Source: Embleya sp040629175 (GTDB lineage: Bacteria; Actinomycetota; Actinomycetes; Streptomycetales; Streptomycetaceae). From it: 64,000 nucleotides of DNA. The stretch lies in NCBI RefSeq assembly GCF_040629175.1, contig NZ_JBEXUX010000022.1, forward strand, positions 62,001 through 126,000. Reading direction: 5' to 3'. Made by a program: the position numbers and the translations under genes. A model generated the notes under the pieces. The model was not told the DNA's origin. It did no database searches and was given only the letters and a program-made list of their open reading frames with translations. How positions within the stretch are numbered: position 1 is the first letter of the stretch; each line of letters begins with the position of its first letter. This document shows positions 36,475 to 45,936 of this stretch, piece after piece.

Positions 36475-37081
36475 GGCACGAACCGCCGGCTCGCGGCGTG
36501 GTCCGGGCCGACCGCCCGGCCGGCGCGGCGACGCCTCGGCGACGCGCGAGGGCATCCTGGGCGCGGCCCGGGTCGAGTTCGCCGCGCGCGGCTACGCCGG
36601 TGCCTCGGTGCGCGCGATCGCCCGTGCCGCAGGGGTGGATCCGGCGCTCGTGCACCACTACTTCGGCCCCAAGGACCGGGTCTTCATCGCCGCGATGGAC
36701 CTGCCGCTGGAGCCCGAGGCGCTGGTCGCCCGGGTGTTCGCGGCGGGCGTCGAGCAGGCCGGCGAGCGGCTGGCCGAGTCGTTCGTGACGCTGTGGGACC
36801 ACCCGGACACCGGTCCGCGGCTGCTGGCCATCCTGCGCACCGCGGTCTCCGACGGGGGCAGCCCGGCGTTTCGCGAGTTCGTCGGCGCCGAACTGACCAC
36901 ACGTCTGGCCGAGGGGATCGGCGGCGACGACGGGGCACTGCGGGCGAATCTGTGCGCGAGTCAACTCCTGGGCGTCGCGCTCACCCGCTACGTGCTGGGG
37001 CTGGAGCCGATCGCCTCGACGTCGTCGGCCGAGCTGATCGACCGGCTCGCGCCGATCCTCCAGCGCCACCTGAGCGGCTGA
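36467..37081 (+). CDS. TetR-family regulator
   Basis: 204 residues. The basic N-terminal tail (SRRGPGRPPGRRG) is an AT-hook-like GRP extension; the HTH follows as ATREGILGAARVEFAARGYAGASVRAIA then VDPALVHHYFGPKD. The C-terminal domain (LVARVFAAGVEQAGERLAESF) is of the TetR_C_17 kind. The ATG lies inside the end of the isomerase gene (ATGGCTGA overlap), so it is co-translated with it. Target genes are unknown. Confidence 0.9.
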   Translation: MAEARTAGSRRGPGRPPGRRGDASATREGILGAARVEFAARGYAGASVRAIARAAGVDPALVHHYFGPKDRVFIAAMDLPLEPEALVARVFAAGVEQAGERLAESFVTLWDHPDTGPRLLAILRTAVSDGGSPAFREFVGAELTTRLAEGIGGDDGALRANLCASQLLGVALTRYVLGLEPIASTSSAELIDRLAPILQRHLSG

Positions 37082-37228
37082 GCGCGGCCGGGTCGGGTGG
37101 CCTTGGGGCGGATCCGAACAGGCCGGCGACGGGTCGCATGGTGGACGTCCGCGCCGCCCGTCGCGGTCGCGGACGTAAGCTCGAAAGCACCCCGGATCCA
37201 CCGGTGAATTGCTGAGAGGGTGTGTGCA

Positions 37229-39082
37229 GTGCCGCAACTCAGGTCTCGGACGGTCACCCACGGTCGCGAAATGGCGGGCGCTCGCGCGCTCCTGATGGCC
37301 GCAGGCGTCAAGCGTGAGGACTTCGGCAAGCCGATCATCGCGGTTGCCAACAGCTTCACCGAGTTCGTACCGGGGCACACCCACCTCCAGCCGGTCGGCC
37401 GGATCGTGTCCGAGGCGATCTCCGCCGCAGGCGGCATCCCGCGCGAGTTCAACACGATCGCCGTCGACGACGGCATCGCGATGGGCCACTCCGGGATGCT
37501 CTACTCGCTGCCCTCGCGCGAGCTGATCGCCGACGCGGTGGAGTACATGGTCAACGCGCACCAGGCGGACGCCATGGTGTGTGTGTCCAACTGCGACAAG
37601 ATCACCCCCGGCATGCTGATGGCCGCGCTGCGGCTGAACATCCCGGCCGTGTTCGTCTCCGGCGGTCCGATGGAGGCCGGTACCGCGGTCATGGTCGACG
37701 GCCGGGTGCGCCCGCACCTGGACCTGATCACCGCGATCGCCGACTCCGCGTCCGACCAGGTCTCCGACGAGGACCTGGAGCGGATCGAGAACGCCGCGTG
37801 TCCCACCTGCGGTTCGTGCGCGGGCATGTTCACCGCCAACTCGATGAACTTCCTGGTCGAGGCGATGGGCCTGGCACTGCCGGGCAACGGCTCGGTGCTG
37901 GCCACGCACACCGCGCGCAAGGCGCTGTACGAGGACGCGGGCCGCACGGCGGTGGAGATCACCAAGCGCTACTACGAGCAGGACGACGAGAGCGTGCTGC
38001 CGCGCAACGTGGCGACCCGGGAGGCGTTCGAGAACGCGATGTCGATGGACATCGCCATGGGCGGCTCGACCAACACCATCCTGCACCTGCTCGCGGCGGC
38101 GCAGGAGGCGGAGATGGACTTCACCATGGCCGACATCGACGCGCTCTCGCGGCGCGTGCCGTGTCTGGCCAAGGTGGCGCCGAACAACGCGCCGTACCAC
38201 GTGGAGGACGTGCACCGCGCGGGCGGTGTGCCCGCGCTGCTCGGCGAGTTGTACCGCGCCGGGCTGCTGCACGAGGACGTGCGCTCGGTGCACACCGACT
38301 CGCTGGCCGAGTGGCTCAAGACCTGGGACGTGCGCGGCGGTTCGCCCTCCGCCGAGGCGGTCGAGCTGTTCCACGCCGGGCCCGGCTGCGTGCGCTCGGC
38401 CACCGCGTTCAGCCAGTCCGAGCGCTGGGACTCGCTCGACCTGGACGTCGCGGCGGGCTGCATCCGCGACGTCGAGCACGCGTACAGCAAGGACGGCGGC
38501 CTGGGCATCCTGTACGGCAACCTCGCCGAGGCGGGCTGCGTGGTCAAGACCGCGGGCGTGGACGAGTCGATCTGGACCTTCTCCGGCCCGGCCGTGGTGG
38601 TCGAGTCGCAGGAGGCGGCCGTCGACGCGATCCTGACCAAGCGGGTCAAGGAGGGCGACGTCGTGGTGGTGCGCTACGAGGGTCCCAAGGGCGGTCCGGG
38701 CATGCAGGAGATGCTCTACCCGACGTCCTTCCTCAAGGGTCGCGGGCTCGGCGCCAAGTGTGCGCTGATCACCGACGGGCGCTTCTCCGGCGGCACCTCG
38801 GGCCTGTCCATCGGGCACGTCTCGCCGGAGGCGGCGGCCGGCGGCACGATCGCGCTGGTCCGGGACGGCGACATCATCACCATCGACATCCCGAACCGGC
38901 GGATCGAGCTGGAGGTCTCCTTCGAGGAGCTGGCCGAGCGCCGCGAGCGGCTGCTGCACGACCTGGGCAAGTACCGCCCGGTCGACCGCGACCGCCAGGT
39001 CAGCACCGCCCTGAAGGCATACGCGGCGATGGCCACCAGCGCGGACAAGGGCGCCGTGCGCGACGTCTCGATGTTCGACTGA
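37229..39082 (+). CDS. ilvD: Dihydroxy-acid dehydratase
   Basis: Fe-S dehydratase of valine, leucine and isoleucine synthesis, also feeding pantothenate. 617 residues, the E. coli-type long form. Cluster-binding Cys residues are in VCVSNCDKITPGM and ACPTCGSCAGMFTANSMN; the Mg2+ site and the lysine follow. C-terminal ITDGRFSGGTSGLSIGHVSPEAA is the substrate loop. The GTG at 37229 is preferred because AGAGGG is 8 nt upstream. It is monocistronic with a hairpin after the stop. Confidence 0.97.
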   Translation: MPQLRSRTVTHGREMAGARALLMAAGVKREDFGKPIIAVANSFTEFVPGHTHLQPVGRIVSEAISAAGGIPREFNTIAVDDGIAMGHSGMLYSLPSRELIADAVEYMVNAHQADAMVCVSNCDKITPGMLMAALRLNIPAVFVSGGPMEAGTAVMVDGRVRPHLDLITAIADSASDQVSDEDLERIENAACPTCGSCAGMFTANSMNFLVEAMGLALPGNGSVLATHTARKALYEDAGRTAVEITKRYYEQDDESVLPRNVATREAFENAMSMDIAMGGSTNTILHLLAAAQEAEMDFTMADIDALSRRVPCLAKVAPNNAPYHVEDVHRAGGVPALLGELYRAGLLHEDVRSVHTDSLAEWLKTWDVRGGSPSAEAVELFHAGPGCVRSATAFSQSERWDSLDLDVAAGCIRDVEHAYSKDGGLGILYGNLAEAGCVVKTAGVDESIWTFSGPAVVVESQEAAVDAILTKRVKEGDVVVVRYEGPKGGPGMQEMLYPTSFLKGRGLGAKCALITDGRFSGGTSGLSIGHVSPEAAAGGTIALVRDGDIITIDIPNRRIELEVSFEELAERRERLLHDLGKYRPVDRDRQVSTALKAYAAMATSADKGAVRDVSMFD

Positions 39083-39114
39083 CCCCTCACGCCGCACCGA
39101 TCAACCGCGTTTCA

Positions 39115-39146
39115 CAGGGCGCCCCGGCCACGGCCGGGGCGCCCTG
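39115..39146 (+). terminator. Terminator hairpin after ilvD
   Basis: CAGGGCGCCCCGGCC (39115-39129) pairs with 39132-39146, 15 bp with a 2-nt centre. No T-run. Confidence 0.7.
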
Positions 39147-39315
39147 ACGCGTTATCGGCCCACCATCGCGGTGAACACGGACTCGCCGGACGGCTCCGGG
39201 TCCGGGAGACCTCGCCCGTTCCGCCCCCGCCGAGCCGTTCGAGCACCTCGCACGGTCCGCTGCGCGTCAGGTGGGGTGCCCTCGTCGCCGACCGGGGGAA
39301 AACGTGGGCGATCGC

Positions 39316-39344
39316 TTGACGAGGGGAGGCGGGAAGCGCATATT
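39316..39344 (+). promoter_or_regulatory. Promoter TTGACG-N17-CATATT of the ABC exporter
   Basis: -35 TTGACG (39316-39321) and -10 CATATT (39339-39344) are 17 bp apart; the ATG at 39351 follows 6 nt later, so the transcript is probably leaderless. Confidence 0.5.
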
Positions 39345-39350
39345 CAACAC

Positions 39351-40109
39351 ATGATGAATTACGTCGGGGGCGACGCGATCCGGGCCGAGGGGCTGCGGGT
39401 CGAGCGTGGTGGGCGCGTGGTGCTCGACGACGTCTCGTTCGGGGTGCCGCGCGGGAGCGTCACCGGGTTGCTCGGGCCGAGTGGGTGCGGCAAGAGCACG
39501 CTGATGCGGGCGATAGTCGGGGTGCAGGCACAGGTGAGCGGGCGGCTGGAGGTGTTGGGCCGGCCGGCCGGGCATCGGAGGTTGCGCAGCGCGATCGGGT
39601 ACGTGACGCAGGCGCCGTCGGTCTACGCGGACCTGACCGTGCGGGAGAACCTGCGCTACTTCGGCTCGATCCTGGGCGCCGGCGCGGGCGAGGTGGACCG
39701 GGTGCTCGGCGAGGTGGACCTGACCGATCGCCAGGACGCGGCCGTGGCCCGGCTCTCCGGCGGGCAGCGGGCCCGGGTCTCGCTGGCCGCCGCGCTGCTG
39801 GGCGCGCCGGAGCTGCTGGTGCTGGACGAACCCACGGTCGGCCTCGACCCGGTGTTGCGGCGCGATCTGTGGGGGCTGTTCCATCGGCTCGCCGCCGGTG
39901 GCGTCACGCTGCTGGTGTCCAGCCACGTGATGGACGAGGCCGAGCGCTGCGAGCGGTTGTTGTTGCTGCGCGACGGTGTGCTGCTCGCCGACGACACCCC
40001 GGCCGCGCTGCTGGAGCGCACCCGGACGCGGGACGCGGAGTCGGCCTTCCTCGCGCTGGTCGACGCCGCCCCCTCGACCGCCCCCTCGGCCTCCGGGAGC
40101 GCGTCATGA
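39351..40109 (+). CDS. ABC transporter ATP-binding protein
   Basis: 252-residue nucleotide-binding subunit of a drug- or lipid-type exporter (DrrA/NodI group). Walker A is GPSGCGKST, the Q-loop is in VTQAPSVYAD, the signature is LSGGQRARVSLA, Walker B is LLVLDEPTVGLDP and the H-loop His is in LLVSSHVMDEAERC. All are intact. Two adjacent ATGs (39351, 39354) are possible. The stop overlaps the permease start (ATGA), so the pair is one operon. Confidence 0.93.
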   Translation: MMNYVGGDAIRAEGLRVERGGRVVLDDVSFGVPRGSVTGLLGPSGCGKSTLMRAIVGVQAQVSGRLEVLGRPAGHRRLRSAIGYVTQAPSVYADLTVRENLRYFGSILGAGAGEVDRVLGEVDLTDRQDAAVARLSGGQRARVSLAAALLGAPELLVLDEPTVGLDPVLRRDLWGLFHRLAAGGVTLLVSSHVMDEAERCERLLLLRDGVLLADDTPAALLERTRTRDAESAFLALVDAAPSTAPSASGSAS

Positions 40110-40843
40110 CCACCGCCGCCACCGCCGCCACCGCACGCCGCGTGCTCGCCCAGTTGCGGCACGATCCGCGCACCATCGCGCTGATGCTGCTCGTGCCGTG
40201 CGTGCTGCTCACCCTGCTGTACTGGCTCTACGACGACCGACCGCAGCAGTTCGACCGGATCGGCGGGCCGCTGCTGGGGATCTTCCCGTTCGTGGTGATG
40301 TTCCTGGTCACCTCGGTGGCCACGCTGCGCGAGCGGTCCACCGGCACGCTGGAGCGGCTGCTCACGATGCCGATCGGCAAGCTGCAGCTGATCGGCGGCT
40401 ACGCGCTCGCCTTCGGTCTGGTCGCCGTGGTCCAGGCGGTCGTGGCCACCGGTCTGGCGATCGGGCTGCTCGACCTGGACGTGGCCGGGCCGACCTGGCT
40501 GATCCTGTGCGTCGCGGTGCTGGACGCGCTGCTCGGGCTCGCCCTCGGGCTGCTGGTGAGCGCCTTCGCCAACACCGAGTTCCAGGCCGTGCAGTTCCTG
40601 CCCGCGGTGATCCTGCCGCAGTTCCTGCTGTGCGGGCTGTTCGTGCCCCGGGACGAGATGCAGCCGGTGCTCGAAGCGATCTCCGCCGTGTTCCCGCTGT
40701 CCTACGCGGTGGACGCGATGCTCCGGCTGACCACCGAAAGCGAGGTCTCCGGCCTGCTGCTTCGCGATGTCGCGGTGATCGCCGGCTGCGTGCTCGCGGC
40801 CCTCGCGCTCGGTGCGCTGACCCTGCGCCGGCGCACCCCATAG
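40106..40843 (+). CDS. ABC-2 type transporter permease
   Basis: 245 residues with six predicted membrane helices typical of ABC2_membrane proteins. The RRVLAQLRHDPRTIALMLLVP start and FVVMFLVTSVATLRERSTGTLERLLTMP segment are classical for DrrB-like permeases. FPLSYAVDAM near the end is a family motif. It pairs with the preceding ATPase to form an exporter (two plus two subunits); the cargo is unknown. Confidence 0.92.
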   Translation: MTTAATAATARRVLAQLRHDPRTIALMLLVPCVLLTLLYWLYDDRPQQFDRIGGPLLGIFPFVVMFLVTSVATLRERSTGTLERLLTMPIGKLQLIGGYALAFGLVAVVQAVVATGLAIGLLDLDVAGPTWLILCVAVLDALLGLALGLLVSAFANTEFQAVQFLPAVILPQFLLCGLFVPRDEMQPVLEAISAVFPLSYAVDAMLRLTTESEVSGLLLRDVAVIAGCVLAALALGALTLRRRTP

Positions 40844-40927
40844 GACACGTGTACGTACCGTACGGTGGCCACTGGAGGCACCGGGCGTGCCTTCGGTGGA
40901 GCAACGAACGCGAGAAAGTGTGGGGCC

Positions 40928-41737
40928 ATGGCTCAGCGGGTCGCCGTCGTCGGCACCGGGAAAATCGGTGAAGCGCTCTTGTCCGGGATGATCCGGGCGG
41001 GCAAGAGCCCAAGCGACCTCCTGGTCACCACGCGCCGGGCCGAGCGAGCCGAGGATCTGCGCCGCCGCTACGGCGTGGAGGCGGTCGGCAACGCCGAGGC
41101 CGCCAAGGCGGCCGACATCCTGATCCTGACGGTCAAGCCGCAGGACATGGCCGCGCTGATGGACGAGTTGGCCCCGCACGTACCCGCCGACCGGCTGGTC
41201 GTCAGCGGTGCGGCGGGCATCACCACCTCCTTCCTGGAGGCGCGCCTGGCCGCCGGCACCCCCGTGGTGCGGGTCATGTCGAACACGCCGGTGCTGGTCG
41301 ACGAGGGGATGAGCGCGATCTCCGGCGGCGCGCACGCCGGCGAGGAACACCTGGCGCGGGTCGAGGAGATCTTCGGTTCGGTCGGCAAGACCATCCGTGT
41401 TCCGGAGAAGCAGCAGGACGCGGTCACCGCGTTGTCCGGCTCCGGCCCGGCCTACTTCTACTTCCTGGTCGAGGCGATGACCGACGCCGGCATCCTGCTC
41501 GGGCTGCCGCGTGCCGCCGCGCACGACCTGATCGTGCAGGCCGCGATCGGCGCGTCGGTGATGCTGCGCGACTCGGGCGAGCACCCCACACTGCTGCGCG
41601 AGGCGGTCACCTCGCCGGCCGGCACCACGATCGCCGCGATCCGCGAGCTGGAGAACCACGGCGTACGGGCCGCGCTGCTGGCCGCGCTGGAAGCCGCGAG
41701 CAACCGGTCGCAGGAGATCGCCGAGGGCCTCAAGTGA
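40928..41737 (+). CDS. proC: Pyrroline-5-carboxylate reductase
   Basis: Last step of proline synthesis, NAD(P)H-dependent. 269 residues. The Rossmann motif is VGTGKIGEALLSGM at the N-terminus, VKPQDM follows, then MSNTPVLVDEGMSAI, and the C-terminal dimerisation region has the family signature ALSGSGPAYFYFLVEAMTDAG with the active-site Ser/Thr. The upstream 80 bp hold overlapping GTAC palindromes (GTGTACGTACCGTACGGT) that might be an operator. The stop overlaps the next gene's start. Confidence 0.96.
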   Translation: MAQRVAVVGTGKIGEALLSGMIRAGKSPSDLLVTTRRAERAEDLRRRYGVEAVGNAEAAKAADILILTVKPQDMAALMDELAPHVPADRLVVSGAAGITTSFLEARLAAGTPVVRVMSNTPVLVDEGMSAISGGAHAGEEHLARVEEIFGSVGKTIRVPEKQQDAVTALSGSGPAYFYFLVEAMTDAGILLGLPRAAAHDLIVQAAIGASVMLRDSGEHPTLLREAVTSPAGTTIAAIRELENHGVRAALLAALEAASNRSQEIAEGLK

Positions 41738-42417
41738 AGCCCGACCTGGTGCTGTTCGACAACGACGGCGTGCTGGTGGACAGCGAACCGATCGCCAATC
41801 GGGCGCTGGCCGGCCTGCTCACCGAGCTGGGCGTGCCCACCAGTTACGAGGACTCGCTGCGCGACTACCTCGGCGGCACCATGGCCCGCGTGCACACGAT
41901 CGTCCGCGAACGGGACGGCGTCACGTTGCCGGACGACTTCGATCACGTCTACCACGAGCGGGTGTTCGCCGGGTTCCGGGCCGAGCTGGAGGCCGTGGTC
42001 GGGGTCGCCGACGTGCTCGCCGCCCTCGACCTCGCGGGTGTCCCGTACTGCCTGGCCTCCTCAGGCACGCACGAGCGCATCCGGCTCGCGCTGACCCGGA
42101 CCGCGTTGATCGGGCATTTCCCCGACCCGGTGCGCTTCAGCAGCCAGGACGTCGCGCAGGGCAAGCCGGCGCCCGATCTGTTCCTGCACGCGGCGGCCAC
42201 GATGGGCGTCGACCCGGCGCGCTGTGTGGTGATCGAGGACAGTCCGCTGGGGGTCGAGGCCGCGCGGGCGGCGGGGATGACCGTGTACGGCTATGCCGCG
42301 ATGACTCCGGCGGAGCGGTTGGCGGACGCCGACTCGTTGTTCAAGGACATGGCCGACCTGCCGGAACTGCTGGATATTCGACCACTTTCGAACGGTTCGT
42401 CCGCTCACCGAATCTGA
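41734..42417 (+). CDS. HAD-family phosphatase, beta-phosphoglucomutase-like
   Basis: 227 residues. Motif I is FDNDGVLVDSE, whose DxD supplies the nucleophile and general acid (the middle residue is Asn where Leu or Cys is common). Motif II is LASSGT, motif III the Lys in GKPAPD, motif IV VIEDSPLGVEAARAAGM. A helical cap lies between motifs I and II, as in subclass I enzymes. It is translationally coupled to proC (GTGA), but a role in proline metabolism is not evident. Confidence 0.9.
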   Translation: MKPDLVLFDNDGVLVDSEPIANRALAGLLTELGVPTSYEDSLRDYLGGTMARVHTIVRERDGVTLPDDFDHVYHERVFAGFRAELEAVVGVADVLAALDLAGVPYCLASSGTHERIRLALTRTALIGHFPDPVRFSSQDVAQGKPAPDLFLHAAATMGVDPARCVVIEDSPLGVEAARAAGMTVYGYAAMTPAERLADADSLFKDMADLPELLDIRPLSNGSSAHRI

Positions 42418-42468
42418 CGATTCATCAAAAGATCTTCCCGGCCTCTGTCCGTCGAAGTGACCCGTCGG

Positions 42469-42474
42469 TAGCGT
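42469..42474 (+). promoter_or_regulatory. -10 box TAGCGT, leaderless start
   Basis: TAGCGT, 8 nt, then the ATG at 42483. Confidence 0.45.
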
Positions 42475-42482
42475 GCACGCCC

Positions 42483-43682
42483 ATGCAGGTGACCGAACCG
42501 GCGGCGGAGCCGTTCAAGGACGAGATGTTGCGCCGGGCGCGGTTCAGCCTGCTCGCGTGCTTTTTGATCCAGGGCGCGTCCTTCGCCCTCCTGGTGACCC
42601 GGATCCCGGCGATCCAGCGCCGCTACGACATGGGCGACGGCACGCTGACCGCGGTCCTGTCGGTGGTGCCGATCGTCGCGGGTGTGGGCAGCGTGATCGC
42701 CGGCGCGCTGGCCAAGCGCTTCGGCAGCCGGTTGGTGCTTCGGGTCTCCCAGCCGATCGTCTGCGCGATCCTGATCGGCGTCGGCGCGGGCGATCGACTG
42801 TGGCAACTGGCCCTCGTGCTCTTCGTGTTCGGGCTCTCGCTGGGCGCGGTGGACGCCACGATGAACATGCAGGGCGTGGCGATCCAGGCCCGGGCCGGTC
42901 GCAGCATCATGCTCGGTTTCCACGCCTCGTACAGCCTCGGCGGCCTGGCCGGCGCCGGGGTCGCCGGACTGTGCGCGTGGGGCGACGTCCCACTGGGGTG
43001 GATGTACGCGGGAGCCGCCGTGCTCACCGTGCCGGCCCTGCTCGTGATCGGCCCCGGCTACCTGGGCACGGACGCCGCGATGCCGGTCGCCGACCCCGAC
43101 CGCGCCGCCCGCAAGCTGCCCTGGCGCCCGCTGATCCCGCTGTGCCTGGTGATGACGTTCGCCTACATCGGCGACTCGACGGTGGCCAACTGGAGCGCGG
43201 TCTACCTGGAGAAGGTGCTGGACAGCTCCGAGGCGTTCGCGGTGGTCCCCTACATCGCGTACATGGTCACCACCTTGATCGGCCGCAGCGTGGGCGACCT
43301 CGGCGTGCGCCGCTGGGGCATGGTCAACGTGGTCCGCGGCGGAGCCGTCGTCGCCGCCGCCGGCTTCGCGGTGGTGCTGGCCGCCCCGCACGCCGCGGTG
43401 GGCCTGCTCGGCTTCGTGATCCTGGGCGTGGGCCTGTGCGTCCTGGTCCCGCAGACGTTCGCCGCGGGCGGCCGACAGTCGCCGCAGGACGCGGACGAGG
43501 CGGTGGCCCGGCTCAACATCTTCAACTACGTCGGCTTTCTGGTCGGCACCCCGCTCGTGGGCGGGATCGCCGACCTCGCCTCGTTCCGCGTCGCGATGCT
43601 GGTGCCGCTGTTCCTGGTGCTCGCGGTGGTGCCCCTGGCCCGCGCCTTCGCCCCGCACGGTGAACCCGCTCACGACCGATGA
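42483..43682 (+). CDS. Major facilitator superfamily transporter
   Basis: 399 residues with 12 predicted membrane helices. The loop 2-3 MFS motif is weak (GALAKRFGSRLVLR). Sequence blocks such as VDATMNMQGVAIQARAGRSIM and GFHASYSLGGLAGA place it with the YbjJ/inner-membrane MFS group, whose substrate is not defined. The ATG follows TAGCGT by 8 nt. It is followed closely by acuC, which has its own -10 box. Confidence 0.9.
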   Translation: MQVTEPAAEPFKDEMLRRARFSLLACFLIQGASFALLVTRIPAIQRRYDMGDGTLTAVLSVVPIVAGVGSVIAGALAKRFGSRLVLRVSQPIVCAILIGVGAGDRLWQLALVLFVFGLSLGAVDATMNMQGVAIQARAGRSIMLGFHASYSLGGLAGAGVAGLCAWGDVPLGWMYAGAAVLTVPALLVIGPGYLGTDAAMPVADPDRAARKLPWRPLIPLCLVMTFAYIGDSTVANWSAVYLEKVLDSSEAFAVVPYIAYMVTTLIGRSVGDLGVRRWGMVNVVRGGAVVAAAGFAVVLAAPHAAVGLLGFVILGVGLCVLVPQTFAAGGRQSPQDADEAVARLNIFNYVGFLVGTPLVGGIADLASFRVAMLVPLFLVLAVVPLARAFAPHGEPAHDR

Positions 43683-43702
43683 TCGCGGGCCGGCCCGGGC
43701 GG

Positions 43703-43708
43703 TAGCGT
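43703..43708 (+). promoter_or_regulatory. -10 box TAGCGT, leaderless start of acuC
   Basis: TAGCGT, 6 nt, then the ATG at 43715. Confidence 0.5.
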
Positions 43709-43714
43709 GACCGC

Positions 43715-44917
43715 ATGAGTCGAGCGGTGCAGGTGATGTGGGACGACCGGATGACCGGTTACGACTTCGGCTCATGGCACCCGATGAAGCCGCTACGCCT
43801 GCGCCTGACCATCGACCTGATCCGCGCCTTCGGCCTGCACGAGCTGCCGCAAGTGCGGGTGTGCGCACCGCCGATCGCCACCGACGGACAACTGGCCACG
43901 GTGCATGCCGACGCCTACGTCGCCGCCGTGCGGGCCGCCTCGCACGATCCCCGAAAGGCCGATCCGGCGTTCGGGATCGGCACCGAGGACACCCCCGCGT
44001 TCGCCGACATGCACGAGGTGTCCGCGCTGATCGCCGGCGCCTCGATCGCCGCCGCCGACGCGGTGTGGCTGGGACCGGAACACCCGGACGGCGCCGACCA
44101 CGCGATCAACTTCGCGGGCGGGCTGCACCACGCGATGCCCGCCGCCGCGGCCGGATTCTGCGTCTACAACGACCCCGCGCTGGCGATCGCGCGGCTGCTC
44201 GAACTCGGCGCCGAGCGGGTCGCCTACGTGGACGTCGACGTGCACCACGGCGACGGTGTGCAGCAGGCGTTCTGGAACGACCCGCGCGTGCTCACCATCA
44301 GCCTGCACGAGAGCCCGCGTTTCCTGTTCCCGGGCACCGGCTTCCCGGACGAGGTCGGCGGCCCGGACGCCGAGGGCTTCGCGGTCAACGTCGCGCTCCC
44401 GCCCGGGATCGCCGACGCGGCCTGGCTGCGCACGTTCGACGCGGTGGTGCCGCCCCTGCTCGCGGCCTTTCGCCCGGACGTGTTGGTCACCCAGCACGGC
44501 GCGGACACCCACGTGGAGGACCCGCTCGCCCATCTCGCGCTGAGCCTGGACGCGCAGCGCACGGCGCACGCCGCACTGCACGCGCTCGCGCACGAACACG
44601 CCGGCGGGCGCTGGATCGCCACCGGCGGCGGTGGCTACGCGGCCGTGGACGTGGTCCCGCGCACCTGGACGCACCTGGTGGCCGAGGCGGCCGGAGCGCC
44701 GATCGAGCCCACCCTGGAGGTGCCGCTCGACTGGCGCGAGGAGGTGCGGATGTTGACCCGCGAAACCGGACCACAACGCATGACCGACGGCGGGACCGGC
44801 GATTTTCGGCCATTCTCTGCGGGCTACGACCCGGCGGACCGGACCGACCAATCAATTCTGGCCACCCGACGTGCGGTCTTCCCGGCGCACGGTCTCGACC
44901 CGATGTTCGACCTGTGA
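43715..44917 (+). CDS. acuC: AcuC-type deacetylase
   Basis: Zn-dependent deacetylase of the histone-deacetylase family. 400 residues. Visible are GGLHHAMP (catalytic His pair), GFCVYND, the metal-binding VDVDVHHGDGVQQAF (Asp and His ligands), QHGADTHVEDPLAHL (third Asp) and the active-site GGGGY. AcuC proteins remove acetyl groups from acetyl-CoA synthetase in Bacillus; a similar target is likely but not shown here. Leaderless start after TAGCGT. Confidence 0.92.
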   Translation: MSRAVQVMWDDRMTGYDFGSWHPMKPLRLRLTIDLIRAFGLHELPQVRVCAPPIATDGQLATVHADAYVAAVRAASHDPRKADPAFGIGTEDTPAFADMHEVSALIAGASIAAADAVWLGPEHPDGADHAINFAGGLHHAMPAAAAGFCVYNDPALAIARLLELGAERVAYVDVDVHHGDGVQQAFWNDPRVLTISLHESPRFLFPGTGFPDEVGGPDAEGFAVNVALPPGIADAAWLRTFDAVVPPLLAAFRPDVLVTQHGADTHVEDPLAHLALSLDAQRTAHAALHALAHEHAGGRWIATGGGGYAAVDVVPRTWTHLVAEAAGAPIEPTLEVPLDWREEVRMLTRETGPQRMTDGGTGDFRPFSAGYDPADRTDQSILATRRAVFPAHGLDPMFDL

Positions 44918-44971
44918 CCCGGCGCCCCCGACGCCTGCCGTGACCTCGACCCGTGACCCAAGGAGCTGTGC

Positions 44972-45790
44972 GTGACCGTTGCGGTTCCCACCCCCGCGGA
45001 GCTTCGCTCCCACCTCGTGCGCGGCCGGATCGCCGGCGACGTGGCGACCACGAGGGAGAACAACCTCCGGCACTACCGACTGATGAGCGAGCGGCACCCC
45101 GGCCATCTGTTCGGCCTCGAACCGGACGGCCGGTGGAACCCGGACGAGGTGTTGGCACTGATGGTGCGCCGGTGCGGAGTGGTCGCCGACCCGGCCCACC
45201 GCAGCGGCCAGGACACCATCGACCCGGATCTGACCATCGCCGCCCTGGACGCGTACGCGGACCGGGTGGCACTGGCCGCCAAGCGCCGCGAGCGGGTGAT
45301 CCTGGCCACCGGTCACCCGAACGGACTACAGGATTGGTACCGCACCCTGGCCCGGGTGCTGCGCGAGGCCGGCTGTACGATCCTGCGCCCCGCCGCCGGA
45401 TGGACCTATCGCACCCCGACCGCCGAGGGCGGGCAGAGCCGCACGGTCCGGTATCGGGGCGACGTCGCGATGGTCGTCGACGACGAGGGAGACTTCCGGC
45501 ACACCCATTCCGCACGTGGCGTCCGGGCGATGCTGGCCGAGTTCGCCGCCGCCCGCGAACCGCTGCCGGATCTGCTGATCGGTGACCACGGCTGGGCCGG
45601 AGGTGCAGGTCAGGCGGGTGTTCCCGCGATCGGCTTCGCGGACTGCAACGATCCCGCGTTGTTCGTGGCGGCCGAGGAGGGCCGGGTCGAGGTGGTCGTC
45701 CCGCTCGACGACAACGTCGCGCCGCACCTGTACAAGCCGCTCATGGCCTACGTCCTCGATCGGTCCGGACTGTCCGGAATCAATCCATAA
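44972..45790 (+). CDS. Conserved actinobacterial protein (annotated phosphatase in relatives)
   Basis: 272 residues, preserved next to bdtA in Streptomyces (SCO3329 position). The sequence is cytoplasmic with alternating alpha/beta character. GHPNGLQDWYRTLARVL and LLIGDHGWAGGAGQAGVPAIGFADCNDP are its most distinctive blocks, and DDNVAPHLYKPL sits near the end. These do not match a phosphatase family I can name, so the activity is uncertain. AAGGAG lies 7 nt before the GTG. Confidence 0.78.
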   Translation: MTVAVPTPAELRSHLVRGRIAGDVATTRENNLRHYRLMSERHPGHLFGLEPDGRWNPDEVLALMVRRCGVVADPAHRSGQDTIDPDLTIAALDAYADRVALAAKRRERVILATGHPNGLQDWYRTLARVLREAGCTILRPAAGWTYRTPTAEGGQSRTVRYRGDVAMVVDDEGDFRHTHSARGVRAMLAEFAAAREPLPDLLIGDHGWAGGAGQAGVPAIGFADCNDPALFVAAEEGRVEVVVPLDDNVAPHLYKPLMAYVLDRSGLSGINP

Positions 45791-45936
45791 AACGGCCTGA
45801 TGGGCGATTCAGGTGGGATAACTACTCCTCTTCCCCACTGGTACCACACGCCACTACTCTGGAGGGACGCACGTGCGTGTGGCAGTCGCCGGAGGGGAAG
45901 CCGGCGCCCGACGCGTGCTGAATGGTTCGGTGCGTC

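Noticed and set aside
45853..45865. BldD box upstream of bdtA
   Set aside because: CTACTCTGGAGGG keeps only the left half of the consensus; too weak to call.
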